NCBI GenBank assembly: GCA_902777835.1
Contig: CACYVC010000009.1
Coordinates: forward strand, 33,877-97,876
Direction of reading: 5' to 3'
Source of the DNA: an uncultured Bacteroidales bacterium
Lineage (GTDB): Bacteria > Bacteroidota > Bacteroidia > Bacteroidales > Muribaculaceae
DNA length: 64,000 nt
The notes under the pieces were generated by a model. That model saw only the letters and a list, made by a program, of their open reading frames with translations. It did not search any database and was not told where the DNA came from. Positions 25,701 to 31,695 of this stretch are shown piece after piece; the first letter of the stretch is position 1, and every line of letters starts with the position of its first letter. Position numbers and translations under genes: made by a program.

Positions 25701-27824
25701 CCTGTGAGTGTGCTGACCCTGCCAGCGACCATCTCTCGCCTGACGTTGGTCAACCTGCCCAACCTGTCGTATGAGAGCGGTTGCCTCACTTTCGAGGGAA
25801 TGAGCGCACTCACGCAGATACGCATCGACGGCTGTCCGCTGCTTGATGGGGCGAAACTGCTCAACGATGCAGTGACCGCAGGCGCATCGCTGTCGCGCAT
25901 CCGTCTTGCGGGCATTGACGTGAACGGAAAGAGCGACATCCTCGTTGCCCTGCGCGACATGGGTGTGCGTGGACTTGACGCAAACGGCGATGCTATTGCT
26001 GAGAGCAACCAATGTTCCGGCTTGACTGGTGTGTGGACGTGCAGCGATGTGATAGAGGCCACCTTGCTCGCCAGCCTGCAAGCCTACTTCCCGTTGCTGA
26101 CCATCTACAACGCCCAGTACACGGTCGTTCAGTTGGATGACAGCAAGACCGCGCCTGCCGAGGACAGCGTCATCAACCTTGACAACGGCACTTATGCCAA
26201 CGACGGCAAGATGGGCTACGTCGCCAGCGGCCATATAACCAAGATTAAGGCAATGATGCACGTCTATAAGTCTGTGTACGACGAGAGTGCACAGAAGATG
26301 AAGTGCTACCAACTTGACGATGACGACATCGAACTGCTTGCCAACGGCGAGTCCTTTGACAGGACCGATGCAGGTGGCGAGGGCTACGATGTGATGCTCG
26401 GCCTGCCTCATTTTTGGTACAAGGGAGTGAACGACGCGCTCAACAGGAAGAAATACCTCGTACTGTCGAGCGAGACCGGCACACCCCGAAGTACTGCATC
26501 CGCCATCAGCCGTGTGTCGCTTGCTGCAACCATTGACGGGGCGGCCAACCCTGCTTTGGTCGCCGAGTACGTGGCCGTGTATATGTCGGCGTTCAATGTC
26601 GGTGACGTGTTCTCTTCCGCCAACCTGGGCCAGTCGTCCACCACGAAAGTCTATCAGATGAGCGTGGTGGGCATGAAGCAGGTGCGCTGGCCGACCATGA
26701 GCAGTTCGACCACCGGCATCCTGTTCCTCGACAAGGACGGCAAGGTCATCAGCAAGTTCGCGCCGTCGATCGCCGACAGCATGACCGACTTCCTCGCCGG
26801 TGACTACGTGTTCATGGACGTGCCTGCCAACGCCGTGAGGTTCGTGTTCACCGTGCCCATCACGTTCGGCAACACCACCACACTCGACGAGAGCGAGGCT
26901 ATCGCCGTCAGCAGTACGGCGATTGAGGCTATCGAGCCCGACTGGGTGGAGCATGAGTTTGAACTCATCGGCACCTACAAGGCTTACAAAGACGCGCTGC
27001 AACGTCTGCGCAGTGTGAGCGGTGTGGCACCCACCCGAGGCTCGGGAACGAGCACCACATCAAGTTACTGGCAATACGACGCCAACGGCAATGTCGTTTC
27101 GGCCTTGCCCGACAGCAGCCGCACGTTCAACATGACGTACCTCGACTTCCGCAACCTCTCGCGCTGCCGTGGAGCGGGATACCAGCTTGTGGACTACGAG
27201 ATGCACAAGTGCGTTGACCTGCTGTTCCTCGCCTGCTTCGGCACCCGCAACAGCCAGTCGCTGTTCGGCAACGGACAGGGCAACGGCACGCAGACCGGCG
27301 GCAGCGACATCTACACGACCAACATCGAGCGTGACGCGTCGCCGCTGCGTGAGGCCTCGCGGCCCCGTTTCTTCGGCTTGGAGGACTGGTGGGGCAACTG
27401 CTGGGAGTTTATGGACTTCGTGGCCATCAATGTCAAGAGTTACGCCGAGTACTACAAGAACAAGTGCGAGGTTCCTGCCGGCAGCGATACGGACAGGGTT
27501 TGGCACATCCGCATGCCCGACGGCACCGAGCGCGCCGTCAAGGGCGACCCGAACAGCAACTCAGGCGAGATTGTCCGCTTGCGCTGGGGGCGCTTCTGCG
27601 ATGTGGTGCCGAGCAAGTTGCACACCAACAGCAGCTACAACCAGTACTACTGCGACATGATGGAAATGCAGAACTCTACTGGTCGCGTCGTGGCGCGGTC
27701 CGGGCACTACAACAATGCGTACTGCGGCTTCGTCTTCGTGAGCGCGAACAGCGCTTCCTCGAGCTCGAACGGCAGCGGCGGCGCGCGGCTTGCCTTCAGG
27801 GGCGCAATCGAAATCGTCGAGTAG
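19722..27824 (+). CDS. Giant DGR-diversified receptor-binding/tail fibre protein
   Basis: A 2700-residue virion protein expected to bind the host surface. Visible regions are an N-terminal attachment part (1-105), an Ala-rich coiled coil (108-175), repeated beta modules with Gly linkers (180-620), Ig-like beta domains (about 620-915), a LamG-like sandwich (about 920-1120), a CotH-kinase-like region (about 1200-1615, with NQGTTS), a leucine-rich-repeat-like stretch (about 1890-2090), and a C-terminal C-type-lectin/FGE-like fold (about 2410-2700) containing FFGLEDWWGNCWEFMD. The last 47 residues include the variable repeat (residues 2654-2693), in the ligand-facing part of this fold. It stands alone under P3 and is followed by the DGR template and reverse transcriptase. 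The inner domain calls are by resemblance; the DGR target assignment is firm. Confidence 0.88.
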   Translation: MSKLSNLLQQAAVIRDATEEHENTAVRVGTMFVDFIQSCLDVLPPEIVDATGISTSTSETNFVVRYRTVDDTGASVSKSITIPAASSANAGLLSTSLLAQINQVITSVTAAVSELATVRGIAEGAQTTATRAEGKADAAQSAADDADVAAQAAQSAADAAQSAAEAVAATVEAMKKYGYKFMGVATPATDPGTPSENVFYLATTEGYYTHFPTNAATEEGPLYFTIGADEVAILRYTKPTDDTPIVTNWSKVTLNLAKGTAITEIRTAIETLQSNISDLEDGLAPRLFFNGNVLTGTEGDNLSLAQFVALTAGTVFAFARKKGVVVALSTADGLKNYQWKGTTWNNTDDWRNFGGSAAVGNCYNVTNEASDLLPAGTGYFTLTTAIAAVKTKGVQGVGMQITFAVGESTWKTYQYVGADVTDTNFDLETNWVDMAGITAGNEAVINILDLCGPCTVAPYYNLQYAIAALVDKQNATGITYAKSGLVITYPIGENLWEAKQFNGIVENFGETGLWKDFGGGGSADVETSDTPVSGGEDAFSTGGAYTHLAKGVEMLEDSEAQQREDYVEGYNYFYLINENGDRIGNVWRIPKGGGGSSTTKVFSVNFQQSPFYAAVGGNFTLRASIRSATEEGGVTTTDSIESIQIVDRDTAQVLFSDTTTHASSESRTDYSFTFDLSSFFTSASTRRLQLIAVDGAGDRASRTINVVAVDVTCQCVQVLNYTNASVVFTTDTVKSLQMYQFPNNQGTITAVVDIFVNGEWVNIGTAQVTDSYAHNITVNPTALGLTHGAYPIRMYGTDNASSVRGNTVYSTIMVVDTASSLPIVAMRYNDANNGEVRLYDTVALEVTAYTPDAQESEVVVTENGATIATLNVNRSAVETVNRQISGVEQGTTLAYQATSGASASGTISLTVNGSVIDAALTTGAICAFDFANRTNSEAGNHEIVDGNYEIAVKGSNWSSNGFKNYLGGNALAVKENVTAELNLAPFATVDVASTGFALLFQFASNNIADNDAHLMECYDENNGAGFYITGQAIGIKCGSKVEERTYPNGERITVGILVEPSSKYVEFKGTRYSLIKLFINGEESACVEYTSNNDLLQDSTIKFSGIEGDFYLYYLIAWMQYIAWMLQFFNYLVKLTDTSAMVTENTFEDVWSGNTSNGPTAAKLTAKGMPYLIEAPFNGSDITALDNTTSTSRNNYITLTYRDPSRPWRNFVATDVRRRNQGTTSAKRPIKNARYYLAKKNGSTYDKATKTGGTVVTPELSRTEFIAAYGTEHIALYDEAVALFAKNKVRVREDSIPVDLITVKVDYSDSTNANDCGACNMMNTVYRRLGAQYMTPAQRYYDGTYDNGDVHLTGLQLNHSTANHPIAMYRDFSGTGTSLKFYAKGNWKEDKNEQMALGFKDTPGYNKGCLNYGDFVEFFGTSSETLAQAVTRFLSASVTKDTSKVYLISQYCGSSYKFYRYRNGAWTDTTGTMRQVNGAWVITGDVLNPVDGFELLAYQGMCWWQGVASVSDFMAPSTNISSWVQKLIDKEGSGVSGTTFPAWTNYFECMIDDDQLQADLAMGRKAPYWLYRLLKFCNDCDYSQGADLSGDWHDNLYKYVKPYALYVYNAFTDYLAAVDQQAKNMQPMFFLDEGGSVEGGVYKYNGVATEDCAVRMYPNKVYDADTLLGKDNAGGATVDPEVDPNKPSDPTTGYNNPYAGWGSVLWNNIYRQPTVKVDANNETDMNTIVAAMRNLQATVDGVSLSPFSPEGCKHFFLDNICKRWQKTVSSYDGESKYIDSTENIDTTVEDNTTYFYALHGLRLTSLPSFIDRRFRVRDGFYRTGLFFSGVWSARINGNVSTSGITIKAAKTGYFGVGSDNSGNLRESVYLEAGESHRFTLFDHTEGSLLYIYQANRIREIDLSEISISQSEIVSFGAFTLAEKIILGGADHVNMGIGSYAPMTEPPLGSLPFLKELNIVNTLATAIDASQCPRLETLDATGSPLASLALAETSPVSVLTLPATISRLTLVNLPNLSYESGCLTFEGMSALTQIRIDGCPLLDGAKLLNDAVTAGASLSRIRLAGIDVNGKSDILVALRDMGVRGLDANGDAIAESNQCSGLTGVWTCSDVIEATLLASLQAYFPLLTIYNAQYTVVQLDDSKTAPAEDSVINLDNGTYANDGKMGYVASGHITKIKAMMHVYKSVYDESAQKMKCYQLDDDDIELLANGESFDRTDAGGEGYDVMLGLPHFWYKGVNDALNRKKYLVLSSETGTPRSTASAISRVSLAATIDGAANPALVAEYVAVYMSAFNVGDVFSSANLGQSSTTKVYQMSVVGMKQVRWPTMSSSTTGILFLDKDGKVISKFAPSIADSMTDFLAGDYVFMDVPANAVRFVFTVPITFGNTTTLDESEAIAVSSTAIEAIEPDWVEHEFELIGTYKAYKDALQRLRSVSGVAPTRGSGTSTTSSYWQYDANGNVVSALPDSSRTFNMTYLDFRNLSRCRGAGYQLVDYEMHKCVDLLFLACFGTRNSQSLFGNGQGNGTQTGGSDIYTTNIERDASPLREASRPRFFGLEDWWGNCWEFMDFVAINVKSYAEYYKNKCEVPAGSDTDRVWHIRMPDGTERAVKGDPNSNSGEIVRLRWGRFCDVVPSKLHTNSSYNQYYCDMMEMQNSTGRVVARSGHYNNAYCGFVFVSANSASSSSNGSGGARLAFRGAIEIVE
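27681..27800 (+). repeat. DGR variable repeat (VR)
   Basis: These 120 bp at the 3' end of the fibre gene align without gaps to 28007-28126. Over the first 110 positions there are 12 differences, all at adenines of the template (eight to G, three to T, one to C), while the 83 other positions are identical. The last ten positions add three more adenine changes and one T-to-C, so homology fades there. The VR starts exactly at codon 2654 and ends eight codons (stop included) before the gene ends. A GC-only stretch, GGCGCGCGG, near the 3' end fits the initiation-of-homing segment. Confidence 0.95.
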
Positions 27825-27860
27825 CGAGCGTGAGCGTCGGCGAAAAAATCGGCAAAGCGT

Positions 27861-27895
27861 AGAGTGAGAGTCGCCGTAAGGCGGCTGCTCACTCT
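27861..27895 (+). other. Hairpin downstream of the variable repeat
   Basis: AGAGTGAG (27861-27868) pairs with CTCACTCT (27888-27895), and AGTCGCC pairs with GGCGGCT inside, closing a GTAA tetraloop with one bulged G. The stem begins 60 bp after the VR and 36 bp after the stop codon. In the Bordetella phage DGR a hairpin with a GRNA loop 3' of VR aids homing, so this may be the counterpart. It may also be a terminator, but no U tract follows. Confidence 0.6.
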
Positions 27896-27967
27896 CCCTT
27901 TAGCCGCGAAGCGGCTTCGATTTTGAAAATTTTTTGTTCCAGGTGGCACAAATCGCAAAAAATGCCG

Positions 27968-27975
27968 TACCTTTG
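27968..27975 (+). promoter_or_regulatory. Possible promoter of the template RNA/RT unit
   Basis: TACCTTTG fits the -7 consensus and lies 31 bp before the template repeat. No TTTG is found at the usual distance upstream, so the call is tentative. Confidence 0.4.
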
Positions 27976-28006
27976 TCGCCGAAATCAAGGCGGACGACCT
28001 CTTTGT

Positions 28007-28126
28007 GGTCGCGTCGTGGCGCGGTCCGGGAACAACAACAATGCGAACTACGGCTTCGTCTACGTGAACGCGAACAACGCTTCCTCGAACTCGAACAGCA
28101 ACAACGGCGCGCGGCTTAATTTCAAG
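28007..28126 (+). repeat. DGR template repeat (TR)
   Basis: The invariant donor copy of the variable repeat, lying in the non-coding gap between the fibre gene and the reverse transcriptase. Read in the VR frame it carries eleven AAC codons plus AAT, TAC and AGC codons, the usual design that lets adenine mutagenesis reach many amino acids without creating stop codons. It has 31 adenines. Its RNA is the expected substrate of the reverse transcriptase. Confidence 0.95.
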
Positions 28127-28336
28127 GTACACCGCCCATGTTTCAGCGTGGGCAGGTCGCAAATCGTTCCTCTACGTCGGCGACGTGTCGCCATGACGCA
28201 AGGGCGAGGGGTCTGAGCCTCGGCAATCCTTTGTGGAGGAAGTTAATTTCCTCCACGAGAAGACCGAAACAAAAGAAACGTGGCAGAATTGCCGGTAGCG
28301 GAAGCGACAGTGACGAGCCACACCACCCTGAAGGCA
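28127..28336 (+). ncRNA. Structured spacer between template repeat and RT gene
   Basis: This stretch has no convincing reading frame but has perfect hairpins GGCGAC-GT-GTCGCC (28179-28192) and GTGGAGGAA-GTTAAT-TTCCTCCAC (28233-28256). In characterised DGRs the RNA downstream of TR is needed to prime cDNA synthesis and bind the RT, so this is the likely equivalent. The second hairpin also lies before the RT start and could affect translation. Confidence 0.55.
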
Positions 28337-29635
28337 ATGAAACGATATGGGCACTTGATACCGTTAATCATCGAGCAGGGAAACATGAGCACCAGCTTTG
28401 ATGATGTGCTCGGCGACTTGAAGAACGAGAGCCGCAAGGCCACTCTGCGGGCAAGGAAACAGGACATCATCGACCGATTAGCAGCCGCCATCCGTGACGG
28501 CTCTTTTCGTATCACCACCGTCCATGAGATGGAAGTCACCGACGGCCCGAAGCGGCGTGTCGTGCAGGCACCGCCCGTCATCCAGCGCATAGGCTGCCAC
28601 GCCATCATGAACATCGTTGACCAAGTGTGCTACAAGTCAATGATACCCACCAGCGCGGCGAGCATCAAGGGGCGAGGTATGCACTACCTGCACAAGATTG
28701 TGAGCGACGACCTGCGGCAGCACCCCGGCGAGACCACCTACTTCTACAAGTGCGACATCAAGAAGTTCTACGAGAGCATTGACCAAGACATAATGTATGA
28801 GTGTGTCTGTCGTTATATTAAAGACAAGACATTGCTGCCGATACTCGAGAACTTTGTGCGCGTCATGCCGTCAGGTTTGGCGATAGGTCTGCGCAGTTCG
28901 CAGTGCTTCGGCAACATTCTCCTTGACAGATTGGACCACTTCATGAAAGAAGTGGTGAAAGTGCGTTATTACTACCGCTACTGCGACGACATAGTGATGC
29001 TGCACCACGACAAGAAGACTCTTTGGCTGTGGCGTGACATCCTCGTTGACCAACTCGCGTTGCTCGGCTTGTCAATCAAAGACAACGAGGTGGTGCGTCC
29101 TGTCGCCGACGGGCTGGACTTTCTCGGCTTCATTCACTACGGCACCCATTCGCTGCTGCGCAAGCGAGTGAAGAAGCGGTTCGCCCGGCACATGGCGAAA
29201 GTCAAGTCACGCAAGCGGCGTGTCGCCCTCATGGGCTCGTTCAAGGGCATGGCGGTGCACGGAGACTGCAATCATTTATATTACACAATAACAGGACAGC
29301 ACATGAAAAAGTTCAGCGAGATGGGTGTGACCTACACCCCTGCCGACGGGAAGAAACGTTTCCCCGGCAAAATGATGCGCCTTGGCGCTATAGTAAACAA
29401 AACCATTGAAGTCCACGACTACGAGAGCGGGATTAAGACGAGCCAGGGTGAAGACCGCTATGTTGTCAGTTTCTTCGACCCTGCAACAAAAGAGTGGGGC
29501 AAGTTCTTCACAGCGTCCGAGGAGATGAAAAACATTCTCGATCAGATCAGCGACATCGAGGACGGCTTTCCTTTTGAGACAACAATCATCAGCGAGGTGT
29601 TCGACGGAAACAAAGTCAAGTACAAGTTCAGTTAA
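28337..29635 (+). CDS. DGR reverse transcriptase with C-terminal extension
   Basis: Copies the template RNA with adenine-specific errors for retrohoming into the fibre gene. The ATG at 28337 (432 residues) is preferred over a GTG at 28280, because the MKRYGHLIPLI opening resembles the beginning of the Bordetella phage Brt protein. Palm motifs are visible: KCDIKKFYESID with Asp140, the DGR-type GLRSSQ at 184-189 in place of the group II intron motif, and the catalytic YCDD at 215-218. FLGF and basic KRVKKRFARH segments follow. The last 115 or so residues (from about 318) exceed the Brt length and look like a separate small beta domain (TSQGEDRYVVSFFD). No Avd-like gene lies nearby. Confidence 0.93.
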   Translation: MKRYGHLIPLIIEQGNMSTSFDDVLGDLKNESRKATLRARKQDIIDRLAAAIRDGSFRITTVHEMEVTDGPKRRVVQAPPVIQRIGCHAIMNIVDQVCYKSMIPTSAASIKGRGMHYLHKIVSDDLRQHPGETTYFYKCDIKKFYESIDQDIMYECVCRYIKDKTLLPILENFVRVMPSGLAIGLRSSQCFGNILLDRLDHFMKEVVKVRYYYRYCDDIVMLHHDKKTLWLWRDILVDQLALLGLSIKDNEVVRPVADGLDFLGFIHYGTHSLLRKRVKKRFARHMAKVKSRKRRVALMGSFKGMAVHGDCNHLYYTITGQHMKKFSEMGVTYTPADGKKRFPGKMMRLGAIVNKTIEVHDYESGIKTSQGEDRYVVSFFDPATKEWGKFFTASEEMKNILDQISDIEDGFPFETTIISEVFDGNKVKYKFS

Positions 29636-29655
29636 CTAAGTTCTTCAATAAAGGC

Positions 29656-29690
29656 AGCGCACTCTATGAATGGAGTGCGCTGTCTTTTTA
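29656..29690 (+). terminator. Terminator of the DGR unit, merged with promoter P4
   Basis: AGCGCACTC (29656-29664) pairs perfectly with GAGTGCGCT (29673-29681). The following GTCTTTTTAT acts as U tract and is at the same time the -33 element of P4. Confidence 0.85.
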
Positions 29691-29716
29691 TATTACTTCA
29701 CGCTCAACTAACTTTG
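29682..29716 (+). promoter_or_regulatory. Late phage promoter P4 (lysis and tail tip)
   Basis: GTCTTTTT at 29682-29689 and TAACTTTG at 29709-29716 are 19 bp apart, like P1-P3. It lies 17 bp before the next start codon. Confidence 0.75.
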
Positions 29717-29733
29717 CAAAAAAAAAGAACATA

Positions 29734-30219
29734 ATGGACAAAATCTACGGAGCCGTTGCGCGTTTTGACGGCATTCAGCAAATAGGACGCACCACATTTG
29801 AAGTGTTCTATGGTTTTGGTGAAGACGATAATGGTAAGTTCCAGTATCGACAAACACTCCCTTATAAGCCTCCTTTTGAATTCGTTAAGGACATGATTTT
29901 AACACAGGTGAATGCTAACACCCAGGAGAAAATCACGTCTGGCTTCATGTGGAAAGATAAACTCGTGTGGCTTAGTGAAGCTAACCAGTTGAACTATGCC
30001 CGTGACTTCGCTGTAGCTTACTACTGCGAAAAGAATGGTGAGCAGTATTCTTTACCTACATACAAATTTGGTACAGACGAGACCCCCATTTTCTACACTT
30101 TTGAAAGCTTTGAGGAATTCAAGCAATTCAGCAAAGCTTGGGCGCAACACATCAGCGATACCGTGCGCGATGGTTGGTATGAAAAAGCAAATATTAATTG
30201 GAATAATTATCAAATCTGA
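29734..30219 (+). CDS. Phage protein of unknown function, possibly tail-fibre accessory
   Basis: A 161-residue protein rich in aromatic residues. Segments WLSEANQLNYARDFAVAYY (about 80-98) and FGTDETPIFYTFESFEEFKQF (about 111-131) recall accessory domains found next to phage tail fibres, but I cannot name the family. It is the first gene under P4 and precedes the lysis cassette. It does not look like the four-helix Avd protein. Confidence 0.45.
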   Translation: MDKIYGAVARFDGIQQIGRTTFEVFYGFGEDDNGKFQYRQTLPYKPPFEFVKDMILTQVNANTQEKITSGFMWKDKLVWLSEANQLNYARDFAVAYYCEKNGEQYSLPTYKFGTDETPIFYTFESFEEFKQFSKAWAQHISDTVRDGWYEKANINWNNYQI

Positions 30220-30225
30220 TTAGTT

Positions 30226-30510
30226 ATGAGACCTAATAAAAAAGACAGCGTTGCGACATGGAGTGCGGTGGGCATGCTCGCTTTCGGCATAGCAATCACC
30301 ACCGCAGGTTTTATCATCCCGCCTTCAGGAGAGATTCACGACTCGGTGCTGTGGGTGCTCGGTCAGGCTCTGCTCTACAGCGGCAGCATCTTCGGCATCA
30401 CACTATACACCAAGCGCAAACTGGGCGAGATTGAAGAAACCATTGCCAACCGTTTACCCAAAAACAAAGCCATCACAAATGAAGACTATCAAGAGGGGCA
30501 GCAGGGGTGA
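30226..30510 (+). CDS. Probable holin
   Basis: A 94-residue inner-membrane protein with two hydrophobic helices (about 12-31 and 40-60) and a charged C-terminal tail. The endolysin starts inside its 3' end. Size, topology and place before an amidase and a spanin support a holin that opens the cytoplasmic membrane at lysis. Holins share little sequence, so the call rests on context. Confidence 0.6.
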   Translation: MRPNKKDSVATWSAVGMLAFGIAITTAGFIIPPSGEIHDSVLWVLGQALLYSGSIFGITLYTKRKLGEIEETIANRLPKNKAITNEDYQEGQQG

Positions 30511-31276
30511 CGAGGTCATCGCCCTGCAGCAAGCGTTGCATATCACAACGGATGGCGACTTCGGTACAAAGACCGAGGCTGCCGTGATAGCGTTCCAAAA
30601 GAGCCACAATCTCACACCCGACGGAATTGTCGGCTCCATGACATGGGCGGCACTGGGCGTGACCGACAGCAGGTGTGTTGATCCATCGGTCATCTACGCA
30701 CCACTGTCAGGCTGCATCACTCGCACGCCTAACCGCTCTATCAAATACCTGGCCATTCACTACACAGCCGGCGGCAGCAGCGCACCAGGCCGCGCCAAGG
30801 GAATGAAGGCTTCGTGGGAGGCGACAAAGCGTGCCTCGGCCGACTTCGGCGTGGATGACCGCGACATGGTGCAGTTCAACCCCGATCTGCGCAACTATCG
30901 CTGCTGGAGCGTGGGTGATGCCAAGAAACCTGCCGGTGGCGGTGCGCAGCTCTACGGCATAGCCACCAACAGCAACACCATAAGCATCGAGATCTGCTCT
31001 AACCTCAAGGCCGGCTACAGCCACCAGGCAGTGAACCACGATGGGTGGTACTTCACAGAGGCAACGCTTGCCAATGCCGTGCGACTGGCGAAGATCCTGA
31101 TGCGCAAGTTCAACATTCCCATTGAGCGTGTGGTGCGCCACTACGACATTTCGGGCAAGATATGCCCGGGTGTTGTGGGCTGGAACAACTATGTACGCTA
31201 CGACAAGAATGGCAACCGTATCGGCAAAAAGAACGACAGCACCGCATGGATAGCTTTCAAAAAGAGATTGTTATGA
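30479..31276 (+). CDS. Endolysin: peptidoglycan-binding domain plus N-acetylmuramoyl-L-alanine amidase
   Basis: A 265-residue lysis enzyme cutting the bond between muramic acid and the stem peptide. The start is taken at ATG 30479, so the gene overlaps the holin by 32 bp; a start 16 codons earlier gives an unlikely tail. Residues of about 5-62 form a PG_binding_1 domain (GDEVIALQQAL to DGIVGSMTWAAL). Residues of about 85-245 form an amidase_2 domain with zinc-ligand candidates in LAIHYTAGG and VVRHYDISGKICPG. No signal peptide is seen, so export depends on the holin. Confidence 0.85.
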   Translation: MKTIKRGSRGDEVIALQQALHITTDGDFGTKTEAAVIAFQKSHNLTPDGIVGSMTWAALGVTDSRCVDPSVIYAPLSGCITRTPNRSIKYLAIHYTAGGSSAPGRAKGMKASWEATKRASADFGVDDRDMVQFNPDLRNYRCWSVGDAKKPAGGGAQLYGIATNSNTISIEICSNLKAGYSHQAVNHDGWYFTEATLANAVRLAKILMRKFNIPIERVVRHYDISGKICPGVVGWNNYVRYDKNGNRIGKKNDSTAWIAFKKRLL

Positions 31277-31695
31277 ACAAGATATTACATATTCTCTGTC
31301 TGGTTCTGTTGTGCGGCTGCCATGGCACCAAGACTCTCACCGAGAGGGTCGAGGTGCCGGTGGTCGTCACACAGGAACACACGATCGAGAGCGTGCGCAT
31401 CGACCATGTGCGTGACACGCTGGTGCAGCGCGACAGCATCTACCACTTTGTGCAGGGCGACACAGTGCGCATAGAGCGGTGGCACTACCTGCAAGGCATG
31501 ACCAATGTGGTGCGTGTTGACACCGTACACGTCACCGACAGCGTGCAGGTGCCGGTGGTCACCACGCAGACAATAGAGAGAGAGGTGGAGGTGCCGCGCC
31601 CTTTATCATGGGCGCAGAAGACGCTGATGATCATCGGCTGTGTGTCGATGATAGCGGTGCTTCTGCTCATAGCTTACAAAACCAGAAAGCGATGA
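31273..31695 (+). CDS. Unimolecular spanin (lipoprotein with C-terminal membrane helix)
   Basis: The start is the ATGA overlap at 31273, giving 140 residues. The N-terminus is a lipoprotein signal with lipobox LLCGC at about 13-17. The C-terminus has a transmembrane helix (LMIIGCVSMIAVLLLIAYK) followed by basic residues. Between them lies a Val/Thr/Arg-rich beta segment of about 90 residues that could span the periplasm. This topology (outer-membrane lipid anchor plus inner-membrane helix in one chain) is that of u-spanins, which fuse the two membranes in the last step of lysis. It follows holin and endolysin directly. The topology is read from sequence; the activity is inferred. Confidence 0.75.
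   Translation: MNKILHILCLVLLCGCHGTKTLTERVEVPVVVTQEHTIESVRIDHVRDTLVQRDSIYHFVQGDTVRIERWHYLQGMTNVVRVDTVHVTDSVQVPVVTTQTIEREVEVPRPLSWAQKTLMIIGCVSMIAVLLLIAYKTRKR

Noticed and set aside
25665-27002. 445-codon minus-strand frame in the fibre gene
   Set aside because: Same reason: it mirrors the coding strand and has no recognisable domain.
27934-28119. Short frame running through the template repeat
   Set aside because: TR is a non-coding donor in DGRs; the frame uses VR-like codons only because TR mirrors VR.
29734-30219. Avd as identity of the gene after the RT
   Set aside because: Its sequence is aromatic and strand-rich rather than a basic four-helix bundle, and a terminator and new promoter separate it from the RT.
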